A stretch of DNA of 64,000 bases from Enterococcus canintestini (GCF_001885735.1 NZ_JXKG01000002.1:124001-188000); one strand, 5' to 3'. Counted from the first letter of the stretch, positions 1 through 11,047 are shown. The notes: generated by a model not told the origin, from the sequence alone. Numbers and translations are program-made.

Positions 1-1683
1 TATGAAGCTTTAAGAGATTATGAAAGTTACGGCACCGATGAGCAATTAAAAGCTAAAATACAAGTCTTTTTAGCACAGTTGGAAAGCTGGCGGGCTTTTT
101 CAAAACGCAATGCGTTACCTGATTTAATCTGGCGTCTTTATGAAGAAACGGCTTATTTAGATTATTGTTTAGGTTTACCAAATGGTATCCAACGTCACGC
201 AAATTTAATTGCTTTAGTTGAGCGGGCAAAAAATTACGAAAAAAGTAATTTTCGTGGCTTATATCAATTTATTCGTTTAATTGAAAAAATGCAGGAAAAA
301 GATTTGGATTTAGCCGAACCTGCTACAAAATCAGTGGAAAATGCTGTACGGGTGATGACAATCCATGGTAGTAAAGGATTAGAATTTCCGCTTGTCTTTT
401 TATTGGATATGGCCAGAGATATTAATCGCCTTGATTTTAACCGTAATTATATTTTTGAAGAACATTTGGGAGCCGGCATTAAATACATTGATCAAATGCG
501 TCAAGTGAGTTATGAAACAATGCCCTACCAAGCGATAAAACAAGTCCGTTTAAATAAAGCTTTTTCCGAGGAAATGCGCAAACTGTATGTTGCTTTAACG
601 AGAGCAGAACAAAAATTGTATTTAGTTGGCTCTTATGAAAGTAAAGAAAAGGCCTTACAAGCGTGGCAAAGTGCCCTTACGCAAGAAAGTCGCATCTTAA
701 ATCCCGCATTACGCTTAAAGGGAAGCCATGTCTTACTAAACTGGGTTGGCATGACTTTGATGCGTCATCCTGATATGGAGGCTATTTTTACTGAGGCCAA
801 AGATCGTAGTTATACTGTGGAAAGTCCCGCGCATTTTACTATTCAATGGTTTGACCAAGAAGATGTGAAAAACTGGCGAGAAAACTACGAAAAGCTAGAA
901 AATTCATCCGTTGCAACTCCTGAAGAAAATCTTTCATCAGATATAACAAGAATAAAGGAACGTTTAGATTTTATTTATCCTTATGAAAAAGCAACCCAAA
1001 CTACTAGCTATCAGTCAGTAACCGAAATTAAGCGCGTGTTTGAAGATCCTGATAACACCCAGGAAAATCGCTTGGATTGGCAAAGTAATTTGGAAAAACA
1101 ACAGACAGTAAATCGTTATACTGCAGAAAGTTTAGCAGTGCCAAAATTTGTGGCAGAAACCACGCAGGATGCTGCCAGTGTTGGAACGGCTACCCATACA
1201 GTTTTACAATTATTAGAACTTACACAAGCGCCGACTGAAACAACATTAGAGCAGTTTATTGCAAAATTAGTAGCTAACGGAATTTTAACCACGGAATTAG
1301 CACAAGAAGTTTCCATACCAGATATTCTTTGGTTTTTTAATACGCCATTAGGACAAGAGTTGCTCAGCCAACCTGAAAAAGTTCATCGGGAAGAACCGTT
1401 TGCCATGTTGCAAAAAACGACAACAATTTTTAAAGATTACGATAATAGTGTCGATGAATTGTTAATTCACGGTATTATCGATGGCTATGTATTAGATGAT
1501 GAAATTTTACTTTATGATTTTAAAACGGATCATCTATGGCAAGGCAATGAAGCCGAATTGGTAAATCGTTATCAAGGGCAAATTAATCTTTATCGTCAAG
1601 CATTGACAGAAACTTATCAGCGCCCTGTTACAAAGAGTTATCTGATTTTTTTAAAGGGACGTAAAATAATTTCACTTTTGTAA
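1..1683 (+). CDS. addA: ATP-dependent helicase/nuclease subunit A, C-terminal part (5' end outside window)
   Basis: The reading frame is open from base 1, so the gene begins upstream and 560 codons are visible. AddA (RexA) is the helicase-nuclease subunit of AddAB, which processes double-strand breaks for RecA-dependent repair. UvrD-type helicase motifs are visible: MTIHGSKGLEF (bases about 355-390) and LYVALTRAEQKLYLVGS (about 586-636). A RecB-type nuclease domain follows, with GTATHTVLQ, then GIIDGYVLDDEILLYDFKTD, which carries the acidic and lysine residues of the active site, and YQGQINLYRQAL. The protein ends shortly after this, as AddA does. addB is expected upstream. An internal in-frame TTG at 79 is not the real start, because homology continues upstream of it. 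Confidence 0.93.
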   Translation, partial: YEALRDYESYGTDEQLKAKIQVFLAQLESWRAFSKRNALPDLIWRLYEETAYLDYCLGLPNGIQRHANLIALVERAKNYEKSNFRGLYQFIRLIEKMQEKDLDLAEPATKSVENAVRVMTIHGSKGLEFPLVFLLDMARDINRLDFNRNYIFEEHLGAGIKYIDQMRQVSYETMPYQAIKQVRLNKAFSEEMRKLYVALTRAEQKLYLVGSYESKEKALQAWQSALTQESRILNPALRLKGSHVLLNWVGMTLMRHPDMEAIFTEAKDRSYTVESPAHFTIQWFDQEDVKNWRENYEKLENSSVATPEENLSSDITRIKERLDFIYPYEKATQTTSYQSVTEIKRVFEDPDNTQENRLDWQSNLEKQQTVNRYTAESLAVPKFVAETTQDAASVGTATHTVLQLLELTQAPTETTLEQFIAKLVANGILTTELAQEVSIPDILWFFNTPLGQELLSQPEKVHREEPFAMLQKTTTIFKDYDNSVDELLIHGIIDGYVLDDEILLYDFKTDHLWQGNEAELVNRYQGQINLYRQALTETYQRPVTKSYLIFLKGRKIISLL

Positions 1684-1692
1684 TCTTTTGTG

Positions 1693-1721
1693 CTTACAAA
1701 ATGTAAGAAGCGTGCTATAAT
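1693..1721 (+). promoter_or_regulatory. Promoter and candidate operator of the HxlR-family gene
   Basis: An extended -10 element (TGC then TATAAT, 1716-1721) lies just after addA. A perfect 6-3-6 inverted repeat, CTTACA-AAA-TGTAAG (1693-1707), covers the expected -35 position. DUF24/HxlR regulators usually bind short inverted repeats at their own promoters, so autoregulation is a reasonable inference. No other operator is visible here. Confidence 0.5.
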
Positions 1722-1743
1722 GTGACAAAAGAGGTGACCGAAA

Positions 1744-2067
1744 GTGGAACAAGTTGTAGAAACTGAATTTTGTTTGTGTCCAAAATTTGAAAAAGCTTTT
1801 TCAATTTTGGGAAAGAAATGGAACGGTTTGATTCTCGATGTATTATTAGAAGATGGGTCCCAACGCTTTGTTGATCTGGCAAATAAAATTCCCGAAGTAA
1901 GTGATCGAGTTTTAGTGGAACGTTTGCGAGAATTAGATGCTGAAGGTATTGTTGAAAAAGACGATAACTTATATCAGTTAACTAAAAAAGGCCGCGATTT
2001 AGAAACTAGTTTAATTGCTGTTAAAGATTGGGGCAATAAATGGATTGATGCTTCAGAATGCAGTTGA
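1744..2067 (+). CDS. HxlR/DUF24-family (YodB-like) transcriptional regulator
   Basis: This is a 107-residue winged-helix DNA-binding protein. The segment CPKFEKAFSILGKKWNGLIL and the following QRFVDLANKIPEVSDRVLVERL match the DUF24 family closely. The best remembered relative is the B. subtilis redox repressor YodB (CPKMESAFSLLGKRWNGLIV). YodB senses quinones and diamide through an N-terminal Cys. Here Cys12 sits in the equivalent position, with extra Cys at 10 and 106, so thiol sensing is plausible. The start is GTG with GAGGTGA about 7 bases upstream. No oxidoreductase gene lies next to it, so its targets are unknown apart from a probable operator in its own promoter. Confidence 0.85.
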   Translation: MEQVVETEFCLCPKFEKAFSILGKKWNGLILDVLLEDGSQRFVDLANKIPEVSDRVLVERLRELDAEGIVEKDDNLYQLTKKGRDLETSLIAVKDWGNKWIDASECS

Positions 2068-2099
2068 TTTTCAGACAAAAGTTTTGTAAACTAAATACA

Positions 2100-2336
2100 A
2101 TTAAATAAAAAGCAATGATGGAAACAAGTAATTTGGTTGATACGAAAAAAGGGAGACCTGTCATAGACTGAAAGCAGGGGTCGTAATCGAAAAATGAAAT
2201 TCACTTCCTAGCTTGCTTAGTGAGAGCTAAGCCGGTTGTCTAGCAATCGTTATTAAAATAAAGTGCGTTGATTTTTGACGAATTAGGATGGTATCGCGAG
2301 ACCTCGTTCCTTTAGGAATGAGGTCTCTTTTTTTTT
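2100..2336 (+). promoter_or_regulatory. T-box leader (tRNA-Phe responsive) of pheST
   Basis: The 344-base gap before pheS holds a typical T-box leader. The T-box motif is AGGATGGTATCGCG at 2285-2298, against the usual AGGGTGGTACCGCG. Its TGGT can pair with the ACCA end of tRNA-Phe. It runs directly into a strong terminator (2298-2336). A TTC triplet at 2200-2202, in the context GAAATTCACTT, is the likely phenylalanine specifier codon. Uncharged tRNA-Phe would favour the antiterminator and switch on pheST. The 5' limit is approximate and no promoter was assigned. Confidence 0.88.
2298..2336 (+). terminator. T-box regulated terminator
   Basis: The stem GAGACCTCGTTCC / GGAATGAGGTCTC has one G-U pair and a three-base loop (2311-2313 region), and is followed by nine T. 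It overlaps the T-box motif, so antiterminator and terminator are mutually exclusive. Confidence 0.9.
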
Positions 2337-2411
2337 GATAAAATAAAGATTTTCTTAGGCTTTAAGCTTAAATAAAAAATGAGAAAGTCTTTTCATTAAG
2401 GAGGAACAAGA

Positions 2412-3455
2412 ATGTCATTACAAGCCAAGTTGGAATCATTGAAAAATGAAACTATGGAAAAAATTGACAACGTAAGTGATTTACAAGCGCTAAATCAAAT
2501 TCGGGTAGAAACGTTAGGAAAAAAAGGCCCGATTACTGAGGTATTGCGTGGAATGAAAGATTTATCAGCCGAAGAACGTCCCAAAGTGGGAAGTTTTGCT
2601 AATGAAATTCGTGATGCATTAACAAAAGCCATTGAAACGCGTAAAGAAGTATTAGAAGAAGCGGCATTAACCGCTGCGCTTTCAAAAGAAAGTATCGATG
2701 TTACTTTACCAGGACAACAGATAAATAAAGGAAATCGCCATGTTTTAACCCAAATTATGGAAGAAATTGAAGATATTTTTGTCGGCATGGGCTATCAAGT
2801 TGTCGAAGGTTATGAAGTTGAAAGTGACCATTACAACTTTGAACGGATGAATTTACCAAAAGATCACCCAGCCAGAGATATGCAAGATACATTTTATATT
2901 TCCGATGATATTTTAATCAGAACTCATACTTCACCAGTCCAAGCACGGACAATGGAAAAACATGATTTTTCTAAAGGACCGTTACGAATGATTTCTCCAG
3001 GAAAAGTTTTTCGCCGTGATACTGATGATGCTACGCATAGTCATCAATTCCATCAAATTGAAGGTTTAGTTGTTGATAAACACGTTACGATGGGGGATTT
3101 AAAAGGAACTTTAGAGGTTATGATGCAAAAAATGTTTGGGGAAGATCGCAAAATTCGCCTGCGTCCAAGTTATTTTCCTTTTACCGAACCTTCTGTAGAA
3201 GTGGATGTAAGTTGCTTTAAGTGTGGCGGTGCAGGTTGTAATGTTTGCAAATATACTGGCTGGATTGAAATATTAGGCGCTGGTATGGTTCATCCAAACG
3301 TTTTAGAAATGTCTGGAATAAATCCAGAAGAATATGCTGGTTTTGCTTTTGGGATTGGACCAGATCGAGTTGCGATGCTGCGCTATGGTGTCAACGATAT
3401 TCGTAACTTCTATCAAAATGACCTGCGCTTTTTAAGTCAATTCAAAGGAGAGTAA
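2412..3455 (+). CDS. pheS: Phenylalanine--tRNA ligase alpha subunit
   Basis: PheS is the catalytic subunit of the (alpha-beta)2 enzyme that charges tRNA-Phe in the cytoplasm. The 347 residues have an N-terminal coiled-coil tRNA-binding arm (about 1-90) followed by the class II synthetase core. Visible class II elements are [20 protein letters not shown] (motif 2) and, near the C terminus, [17 protein letters not shown] (motif 3). The Cys-rich [12 protein letters not shown] segment before motif 3 is usual for bacterial PheS. The start is ATG with AAGGAGG upstream. pheT follows after 6 bases, forming an operon under the T-box leader. Confidence 0.98.
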   Translation: MSLQAKLESLKNETMEKIDNVSDLQALNQIRVETLGKKGPITEVLRGMKDLSAEERPKVGSFANEIRDALTKAIETRKEVLEEAALTAALSKESIDVTLPGQQINKGNRHVLTQIMEEIEDIFVGMGYQVVEGYEVESDHYNFERMNLPKDHPARDMQDTFYISDDILIRTHTSPVQARTMEKHDFSKGPLRMISPGKVFRRDTDDATHSHQFHQIEGLVVDKHVTMGDLKGTLEVMMQKMFGEDRKIRLRPSYFPFTEPSVEVDVSCFKCGGAGCNVCKYTGWIEILGAGMVHPNVLEMSGINPEEYAGFAFGIGPDRVAMLRYGVNDIRNFYQNDLRFLSQFKGE

Positions 3456-3461
3456 AAATTT

Positions 3462-5879
3462 ATGTTAGTTTCTTATAAATGGTTAAACGAATATTTAGAC
3501 CTTACTCAAATTTCTCCGAAAGAATTAGGGGATAAAATGTCTGTTACAGGCATTGAAGTAGAAGGTATTGAAGTGCCCGCAGAAGGATTAAAGAAAATTG
3601 TCGTCGGGAAAGTGGAAAAATGCGTTCCTCATCCAAATTCTGATCACTTATCGATTTGCCAAGTCGATATTGGTGCAGAAGAATTATCGCAAATCGTCTG
3701 TGGTGCTCCTAATGTTAAAGAGGGAATTAAAGTAATTGTGGCATTACCTGGGGCACGTATTGCTGGTAATGTAAAAATTAAAAAAGGTAAAATGCGGGGC
3801 GAAGTTTCAAATGGTATGATTTGTTCTTTACAAGAACTTGGTGTTTCAGAAAATGTCGTACCAAAAGAATTTGCTGATGGTATTTACTATTTGCCTGAAG
3901 ATGCCGTTGTAGGAGAATCTGTTTTTCCTTATTTAGATTTAGATGATAGTATTATTGAATTATCTATCACTCCTAATCGTGCAGATGCCTTATCTATGCG
4001 AGGTGTGGCTTATGAAGTCGGGGCAATTTACAATCAAAAACCGCACTTTAAAGATGAAAAATTAGTTGAAAGTGATCAGGCAGCTCATGATAAAATTAAA
4101 GTGAGCGTAGCAGATGAAAAAGATGCGCCAGCTTATCAAATTCGTATCATTGAAAATGTTAAAATTGCGCCTTCACCACAGTGGCTACAAAATCGTTTAA
4201 TGAATGAAGGAATTCGGCCGATTAATAACGTGGTGGATGTTACCAATTACATTTTATTATTATTTGGTCAACCGTTACATGCTTTTGACTATGCTAAATT
4301 AGGTAGTCAAGAAATTTTAGTTCGTCGGGCGAATGCTGGAGAAACACTTACTACTTTAGATGATGAACAAAGAAATTTAACCCCAGAAAATATTGTGATT
4401 ACGAATGGAGAAAAACCAGTAGCCTTAGCCGGTGTAATGGGTGGATTAGATTCTGAAATTACAGATACGACGACAACAGTTGCCTTAGAAGCTGCTTTGT
4501 TTGATCCATTGTCTATTCGTCTAACCTCAAAACAATTCAATTTGCGAAGTGAATCTTCTGCTCGTTTTGAAAAAGGTATTAACAAAGGTGCTATTAACCA
4601 AGCCTGTGAAGTGGCGGCTGCGATGATTGCAAAACTGGCTGGCGGCACAGTTTTAAAAGGTGCGGTAGTAGGCTCTGCTGTTGAAGTTAGAAATGAAGAA
4701 GTTAGCATTACTTTAGCTAAAATCAATCGTTCTTTAGGAACTGACCTTTCTGTAGCGGACGTGGCGGCAGTGTTTGAAGCGTTACAATTTCCATTTACTG
4801 AAAGCGATGGATACTTTACAGTGACGATTCCACCTCGTCGCTGGGATATTCACATTGAAGCAGATATTCTTGAAGAAGTGGCCCGTATTTACGGTTATGA
4901 TAAAATTCCAAGTACATTACCAAGTGGGGAAACTGTTGCAGGTTCTTTGACAGACGAACAATTAAAAACACGTGAAGTCCGTAGCACTTTAGAAGGTGCC
5001 GGGTTAACCGAAGCGATTAGTTACGCTTTAACCACAGAAGAAAAATCTAGTCAATTTATGCTACGTAAGAGTAATGTAACCCGCTTGGATTGGCCGATGA
5101 CAGAAGATCGTGCTGTGTTACGTATGAACTTAATTAGTGGTTTATTAGATGATGTGGCTTATAATGTGGCGCGGAAAAATGATGCTATCGCATTATATGA
5201 AATTGGCCGTGTCTTTTACCAAGACGCAGATCCGTTGAAAAACTTGCCATTAGAAGAAAACCATGTTGCTTTTGCGTTGTCTGGGTTATGGCAAACAAAA
5301 GATTGGCAACAAGCAAGTGAAAAAGTTGACTTTTTCTTAGCCAAAGGAATTGTTGAAACACTTTTAACAACTTTAGGTGCAACAGATATTTCCTATGTTA
5401 AAACTACAGCAATAAAAGAAATGCATCCAGGTCAAACTGCTGAAATTTATGTGGGTAGTGAGAAAGTTGGTTTGGTGGGACAAGTTCATCCGACAGTCAC
5501 GAAAGCTTATGATATTGGCGCAACTTTTGTAGCTGAATTAAACTTAGCTGCATTATTGGCAACTCAAAAATCACCATTAGTTTATCAAGCTGTTTCTAAG
5601 TTCCCAGCAGTCAGTCGTGATATTGCGATGTTAGTAAAAGAAGAGGTTACAAATCAAGAAGTTGTAGCGGTAATTAAAGAAGCAGCCGGTAAATTCTTAA
5701 ATAAAGTTAGCTTGTTTGATGTTTATCAAGGTGCTAACATTGAAAATGGTTATAAATCACTTGCTTACAGTTTGACTTTTGTAAATCCAGAAGCAACCTT
5801 AACCGATGAAGAAATCAATAAAGCAATGGAAAAAGTAACCAGAAATCTAACTGAAAAATTAACCGTAGAAATTCGGTAA
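3462..5879 (+). CDS. pheT: Phenylalanine--tRNA ligase beta subunit
   Basis: This is the 805-residue partner of PheS, of normal length. Domains in order are an N-terminal EMAP-type tRNA-binding OB fold ([20 protein letters not shown], about residues 45-65), the B3/B4 editing region, B5, a catalytically inactive synthetase-like core, and a C-terminal anticodon-binding FDX-ACB domain that starts at [13 protein letters not shown]. The B3/B4 region normally hydrolyses mischarged Tyr-tRNA-Phe. It lies 6 bases after pheS and is co-transcribed. A perfect 21-bp stem terminator lies just past the stop. Confidence 0.98.
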   Translation: MLVSYKWLNEYLDLTQISPKELGDKMSVTGIEVEGIEVPAEGLKKIVVGKVEKCVPHPNSDHLSICQVDIGAEELSQIVCGAPNVKEGIKVIVALPGARIAGNVKIKKGKMRGEVSNGMICSLQELGVSENVVPKEFADGIYYLPEDAVVGESVFPYLDLDDSIIELSITPNRADALSMRGVAYEVGAIYNQKPHFKDEKLVESDQAAHDKIKVSVADEKDAPAYQIRIIENVKIAPSPQWLQNRLMNEGIRPINNVVDVTNYILLLFGQPLHAFDYAKLGSQEILVRRANAGETLTTLDDEQRNLTPENIVITNGEKPVALAGVMGGLDSEITDTTTTVALEAALFDPLSIRLTSKQFNLRSESSARFEKGINKGAINQACEVAAAMIAKLAGGTVLKGAVVGSAVEVRNEEVSITLAKINRSLGTDLSVADVAAVFEALQFPFTESDGYFTVTIPPRRWDIHIEADILEEVARIYGYDKIPSTLPSGETVAGSLTDEQLKTREVRSTLEGAGLTEAISYALTTEEKSSQFMLRKSNVTRLDWPMTEDRAVLRMNLISGLLDDVAYNVARKNDAIALYEIGRVFYQDADPLKNLPLEENHVAFALSGLWQTKDWQQASEKVDFFLAKGIVETLLTTLGATDISYVKTTAIKEMHPGQTAEIYVGSEKVGLVGQVHPTVTKAYDIGATFVAELNLAALLATQKSPLVYQAVSKFPAVSRDIAMLVKEEVTNQEVVAVIKEAAGKFLNKVSLFDVYQGANIENGYKSLAYSLTFVNPEATLTDEEINKAMEKVTRNLTEKLTVEIR

Positions 5880-5883
5880 TTAA

Positions 5884-5928
5884 AAAAAGCTGTTATCAGC
5901 GTCATTGTGACGCTGATAACAGCTTTTT
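5884..5928. terminator. Bidirectional terminator between pheT and the DUF1275 gene
   Basis: A perfect 21-bp stem (5884-5904 with 5908-5928) has a three-base loop, with A-run and T-run flanks in both directions. It sits between convergent genes and overlaps the last bases of the minus-strand gene. Confidence 0.93.
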
Positions 5929-6601
5929 AATGTTTTTCTTTAGTGAAATGAAGAATGAACAAAGGAATTAGTAAGATGACAGCAGAAAGAATAATTGTGG
6001 CAAATCCTAAAACATTTGCTAACAAACTATTTAAGGTAGCGCCACAAACAAAACTAAAAATGATAATCGCCGTATCTTTGAACTTGGCGCTAGCTTTTTG
6101 ATCGTGATGAATAAAAGCATCCCAAGTTGTTTCACCTAGTGTCCGTAAATTTCCAGTCATCATTAAAGAAGTAAAAGGACCCGCATGAAGCTTGCGAAAC
6201 TCTTGTAATTGGGCAGCGGCCGCTAATGACAAAAGGGCGCTGGCGAATTTATCAGAAATATAAGGTGAGAGAAGTGCCACACCTACCATCAAGCTAATTT
6301 CTAGTATTAAAACAATTTTTTGACGGCTTCTTAGACTAGTATCATCTGCTAATTGGTGTTGAAGAAAACGAGTGGCCACACTACCAATGAAAAAGGCTGT
6401 GATTGGCACTAGATAGCGTAAAATAGCAGTAAAATCACCTTGTCCTAAATTTAATCCTAATAAAATGAAGTTCCCCGTCTGTAGACCCGCAAATACTTCG
6501 CCGTGGAAAAGATATGTGTAAGCATCTAAACCACCAGCAGCAGCAGCTAAAAACACCCCAATAATTAACCGTTCATGTAAAGGATATTCTCTATCTTTCA
6601 A
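5927..6601 (-). CDS. DUF1275/YoaK-family integral membrane protein
   Basis: This polytopic membrane protein of about 224 residues belongs to the DUF1275 (YoaK) family. The family hallmark AAAAGGLDAYTYLFHGEVFA followed by LQTGNFILLG is clear, as is SLMMTGNLRTLGE in the second half. About six hydrophobic segments are seen. The function of this family is not established. I chose the TTG at 6601 because GGTGAGG lies 8 bases upstream. The frame remains open to another TTG at 6661, but that one has no ribosome-binding site. The gene faces pheT and shares its terminator. Confidence 0.85.
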   Translation of the reverse strand: MKDREYPLHERLIIGVFLAAAAGGLDAYTYLFHGEVFAGLQTGNFILLGLNLGQGDFTAILRYLVPITAFFIGSVATRFLQHQLADDTSLRSRQKIVLILEISLMVGVALLSPYISDKFASALLSLAAAAQLQEFRKLHAGPFTSLMMTGNLRTLGETTWDAFIHHDQKASAKFKDTAIIIFSFVCGATLNSLLANVLGFATIILSAVILLIPLFILHFTKEKH

Positions 6602-6676
6602 TATTTTCACCTCACCAACAAGTCTTATCTTTAATCTAGTCGCAAGAAAAGATTTTGACAACTATTTTGTCTTTAC

Positions 6677-6716
6677 AAAAAAGCGCAATTTAAGAAAAGA
6701 TTTTCTTAAATTGCGC
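6677..6716 (-). terminator. Terminator of trpS
   Basis: A perfect 16-bp inverted repeat GCGCAATTTAAGAAAA / its complement (6683-6698, 6701-6716) has a 2-base formal loop. On the minus strand it is followed by six T. It lies downstream of trpS. Confidence 0.88.
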
Positions 6717-6767
6717 CTTGGTAAAAAGATTAAAATGTAAAAAAATCAAAATAAAGAAGAATGTGAA

Positions 6768-8117
<1,350 letters not shown>

Positions 8118-8855
8118 ATGTCTATGATCGAATTTCAAAACGTGGAAAAATACTATGGTAAATTTCACGCACTAAAAAATATTAATTTGAATTTTGAAAA
8201 AGGGGAAGTTGTCGTAGTTATTGGACCTTCCGGCTCAGGAAAAAGTACCATGTTACGCTGTATCAACGGTTTAGAAAACATTTCTTCAGGCCATTTGTTA
8301 ATTAATGATCAAGATTTATACAGCAAAAAGACGAAATTAACAGATATTAGAAAAAACATTGGGATGGTTTTCCAACACTTTAACTTGTATCCCAATAAAA
8401 CTGTGTTAGAAAATATTACATTAGCGCCGATTAAAGTTTTAAAACAAAATGAACAAGATGCGATTGCTTTAGCAGAACGTTTATTAGATCGGGTAGGAAT
8501 GTTGGATAAAAAAGATTCTTATCCTTCGATGCTTTCAGGTGGACAACAACAACGGGTAGCGATTGCCCGCGGGTTAGCGATGCAGCCACAAATGCTGTTG
8601 TTTGATGAACCAACTTCCGCGTTAGACCCAGAAATGATTGGTGATGTTTTAAATGTTATGAAAAAAATCGCCAAAGATGGTATGTCGATGATTGTCGTTA
8701 CCCATGAAATGGGTTTTGCTAAAGAGGTAGCCGATCGCGTTGTCTTTATGGCTGATGGCGAGGTAGTGGAAGAAAGTCGCGATGTCGAAAATTTCTTCAA
8801 TAATCCAAAAACTGATCGCGCGAAACAATTTATTAGTAAAGTGATTAATCACTAA
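8118..8855 (+). CDS. glnQ: Polar amino acid ABC transporter, ATP-binding protein (GlnQ-type)
   Basis: This 245-residue ATPase energises uptake of a polar amino acid, probably glutamine or glutamate. Walker A is GPSGSGKST, the Q-loop is VFQHFNLYPNKTVLENI, the signature is LSGGQQQRVAIARGLA, Walker B is [14 protein letters not shown] and the switch His is in VTHEMGF. The ATG at 8118 follows AGGAG by 8 bases; an in-frame GTG at 8109 overlaps that site and is unlikely to be used. It is first in a four-gene operon with a binding protein and two permeases, the layout of B. subtilis glnQHMP. The substrate is inferred from family resemblance. Confidence 0.93.
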   Translation: MSMIEFQNVEKYYGKFHALKNINLNFEKGEVVVVIGPSGSGKSTMLRCINGLENISSGHLLINDQDLYSKKTKLTDIRKNIGMVFQHFNLYPNKTVLENITLAPIKVLKQNEQDAIALAERLLDRVGMLDKKDSYPSMLSGGQQQRVAIARGLAMQPQMLLFDEPTSALDPEMIGDVLNVMKKIAKDGMSMIVVTHEMGFAKEVADRVVFMADGEVVEESRDVENFFNNPKTDRAKQFISKVINH

Positions 8856-8901
8856 TAAAAAAAGTCTGTGATAAAAAGTGAAAAGGATTGGAGGAAAGTT
8901 G

Positions 8902-9708
8902 ATGAAGAAAATCTTTTCGGCGTTTTTTGGATTTGCTGCAGTTTTACTTTTACTAAGCGGTTGTGGAAAAAGTGTAGCAGATCAAGATATCGCAAAAGTT
9001 AGTAAAGAAAATAATCAAATTATTTGGGGAGTAAAATACGATACCCGCTTGTTTGGAATGATGGATGTCACAACCAATGAAGTCAAAGGTTTTGATATTG
9101 ATATTGCCCGCGGAATTACTGAAAAAATCTTAGGTAGAGATGGCAACGCTATTTTTGTGGAAGTTACCTCAAAAACGCGTATACCATTATTAAAAAACGG
9201 TAACATCGATGCCATTATCGCGACGATGACGATTACAGAAGAGCGTAAAAAGCAAGTGAATTTCTCACAAGTGTATTTTGACGCTGGTCAGTCATTACTT
9301 GTACCAAAAGATAGTAAAATTACGAGTGTTGATAGCTTAACAGCGGACGATACTGTCTTAGCTGTTAAAGGCTCTACTTCGGCGGTAAATATTCGTGAGC
9401 ATGCACCTGATGCTAAAATTTTAGAGTTAGAAAATTATGCGGAAGCTTTCACTGCCTTACAGTCAGGCCAAGGCGATGCGATGACAACCGATAATGCAAT
9501 TTTATTAGGTATGGCATCAGAAAATAAGAATTATAAATTGGCCGGTGAAACATTTACAGAAGAGCCGTATGGGATTGCCATCAATAAAGGGCAAGATAAT
9601 TTCTTAAAAGAAGTGAACAAAGCCTTAGATGAAATGCATGCAGATGGCACGTATGATGAAATTTATAATAAATGGTTCCCAGGGGATAATACCGGGAAAG
9701 TAAAATAA
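8902..9708 (+). CDS. Polar amino acid ABC transporter, substrate-binding lipoprotein (GlnH-type)
   Basis: This 268-residue family 3 solute-binding protein is anchored outside the membrane. The N terminus has a lysine start, a hydrophobic stretch and the lipobox LSGC (residues about 20-23). The binding fold is recognised by GFDIDIARGITEKI, the segment TMTITEERKKQVNFSQVY and AVKGSTSAVNIREHAP. The ATG at 8902 follows GGAGG by 7 bases; the frame also runs up to a GTG at 8878. It captures the amino acid and hands it to the two downstream permeases. The likely ligand is glutamine or a related polar amino acid. Confidence 0.9.
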   Translation: MKKIFSAFFGFAAVLLLLSGCGKSVADQDIAKVSKENNQIIWGVKYDTRLFGMMDVTTNEVKGFDIDIARGITEKILGRDGNAIFVEVTSKTRIPLLKNGNIDAIIATMTITEERKKQVNFSQVYFDAGQSLLVPKDSKITSVDSLTADDTVLAVKGSTSAVNIREHAPDAKILELENYAEAFTALQSGQGDAMTTDNAILLGMASENKNYKLAGETFTEEPYGIAINKGQDNFLKEVNKALDEMHADGTYDEIYNKWFPGDNTGKVK

Positions 9709-9720
9709 AGGAGGCCGGTT

Positions 9721-10368
9721 ATGCTGACACTATTTCAAGAATACAGCGGTATGTTTTTTGAAGGGTTCAAATTTACAATTTATTCCAGTGTAATTGCCCT
9801 TTTCTTTAGTTTAATTATTGGGACGTTAATGGCGATTTTGCAACTTTCCAGCAATCGAATTATCAAATTTTTAGCGCAAGCTTACGTGGAATTTTTCCGT
9901 AATATTCCACTGCTGATTATTGCCATGTTCTTTTTTGTCGTTGTACCTTTATACTGGGTTCAAATCGACGGATTTCAAGCTGGGACGATTGGCTTAGTCA
10001 TTTATACTTCGGCCTTTATCGCCGAAACAGTTCGTTCTGGAATTCAAACAGTACCAAAAGGTCAGACAGAAGCGGGCCTTTCCCAAGGACTAACGTACAG
10101 TCAAACAATGCGTTACATTGTTTTGCCCCAGGCATTTAAAATTGTTGTCCCACCACTAGGTAATCAGTTTATCAACTTAGTCAAAAATTCTTCTGTCCTA
10201 GCGATGGTGGCAGGTCTTGATTTAATGTATCAAGGTGATTTAATTGCTAGTACCACCTTCAATACATTTGATACGTATATTATCGTCGCTTTGTTTTACT
10301 TAGTTTTAACATTGCCACTTTCTTATTTAATGAATCATTTAGAGAAAAAATGGGCCGTAACAGGCTAG
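9721..10368 (+). CDS. Polar amino acid ABC transporter, permease (GlnM-type)
   Basis: This is a 215-residue HisM-type permease with about five membrane segments. The N-terminal part carries VEFFRNIPLLIIAMFF. The EAA loop that contacts the ATPase is EAGLSQGLTYSQTMRYIVLP. It starts 12 bases after the binding-protein stop, and GGAGG precedes the ATG. It pairs with the next gene to form a heterodimeric channel, as in GlnM/GlnP. Confidence 0.92.
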   Translation: MLTLFQEYSGMFFEGFKFTIYSSVIALFFSLIIGTLMAILQLSSNRIIKFLAQAYVEFFRNIPLLIIAMFFFVVVPLYWVQIDGFQAGTIGLVIYTSAFIAETVRSGIQTVPKGQTEAGLSQGLTYSQTMRYIVLPQAFKIVVPPLGNQFINLVKNSSVLAMVAGLDLMYQGDLIASTTFNTFDTYIIVALFYLVLTLPLSYLMNHLEKKWAVTG

Positions 10369-10383
10369 AAAGGAGCGGGTTAG

Positions 10384-11040
10384 ATGGATTTTTTTGATGC
10401 ATTTTCTTTTGTTAATTTACGCTTTTTATTCGATGGTCTGCGGGTCACAGTAGAAGTGTCAATCTTATCGATTATTTTTAGTTTTATTATCGGTGGCGTC
10501 GTGGGTGTTATTCGTTTTAGTAATATCCCATTTTTATCCAAAATTTTAGGTTTTGTGATTGATATTATTCGTAATTTACCGTTATTGTTAATCATCTTCT
10601 TTACGTATTTTGCACTACCTCAAATTGGGATCCGCTTTGATATTTTCTGGTCTGCGGTTGTTGCGTTGACGATATTTGAATCTGCGATGTTATCAGAAGT
10701 TTTTCGAGCAGGGTTAAACGCAGTGCCAAAAGGACAGATGGAAGCAGGTCTTTCGACTGGTCTAACTTATAGCGAAACCATGCGGGCTATTGTAATTCCA
10801 CAAGCTTTTAAATCGATGATTCCGGCAATTGTTAGCCAGTTAATTTCTTTAATTAAAGATACGTCTTTGGCGGTAATTATTTCATTGCCAGAACTGACTC
10901 ATAATGCGAAAATTATTTATGGTCAAAATGAAAATTATGTATTGCCAATGTTTTTAGCTATGACGGTTGCTTATTTTGTCGTTTGTTACGCTTTATCTTT
11001 GGTATCGAAATATCTCGAAACAAAACAATACAACTATTAA
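10384..11040 (+). CDS. Polar amino acid ABC transporter, permease (GlnP-type)
   Basis: This second HisM-type permease has 218 residues. It has the paired motifs IDIIRNLPLLLIIFF and EAGLSTGLTYSETMRAIVIP (EAA loop). It is related to, but clearly distinct from, the preceding permease, so the two probably form a heterodimer. An AAAGGAG site precedes the ATG. It is the last gene of the operon and is followed at once by a strong terminator. Confidence 0.92.
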   Translation: MDFFDAFSFVNLRFLFDGLRVTVEVSILSIIFSFIIGGVVGVIRFSNIPFLSKILGFVIDIIRNLPLLLIIFFTYFALPQIGIRFDIFWSAVVALTIFESAMLSEVFRAGLNAVPKGQMEAGLSTGLTYSETMRAIVIPQAFKSMIPAIVSQLISLIKDTSLAVIISLPELTHNAKIIYGQNENYVLPMFLAMTVAYFVVCYALSLVSKYLETKQYNY

Positions 11041-11047
11041 ATACTAG

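Noticed and set aside
4307-4726. 139-codon minus-strand frame inside pheT
   Set aside because: It lies wholly within a well-supported gene on the other strand, has a low-complexity Ser/Ala/Thr composition and lacks a ribosome-binding site.
8519-8800. 93-codon minus-strand frame inside glnQ
   Set aside because: It is antisense to conserved ABC ATPase motifs; its sequence is the reverse of the signature and Walker B region.
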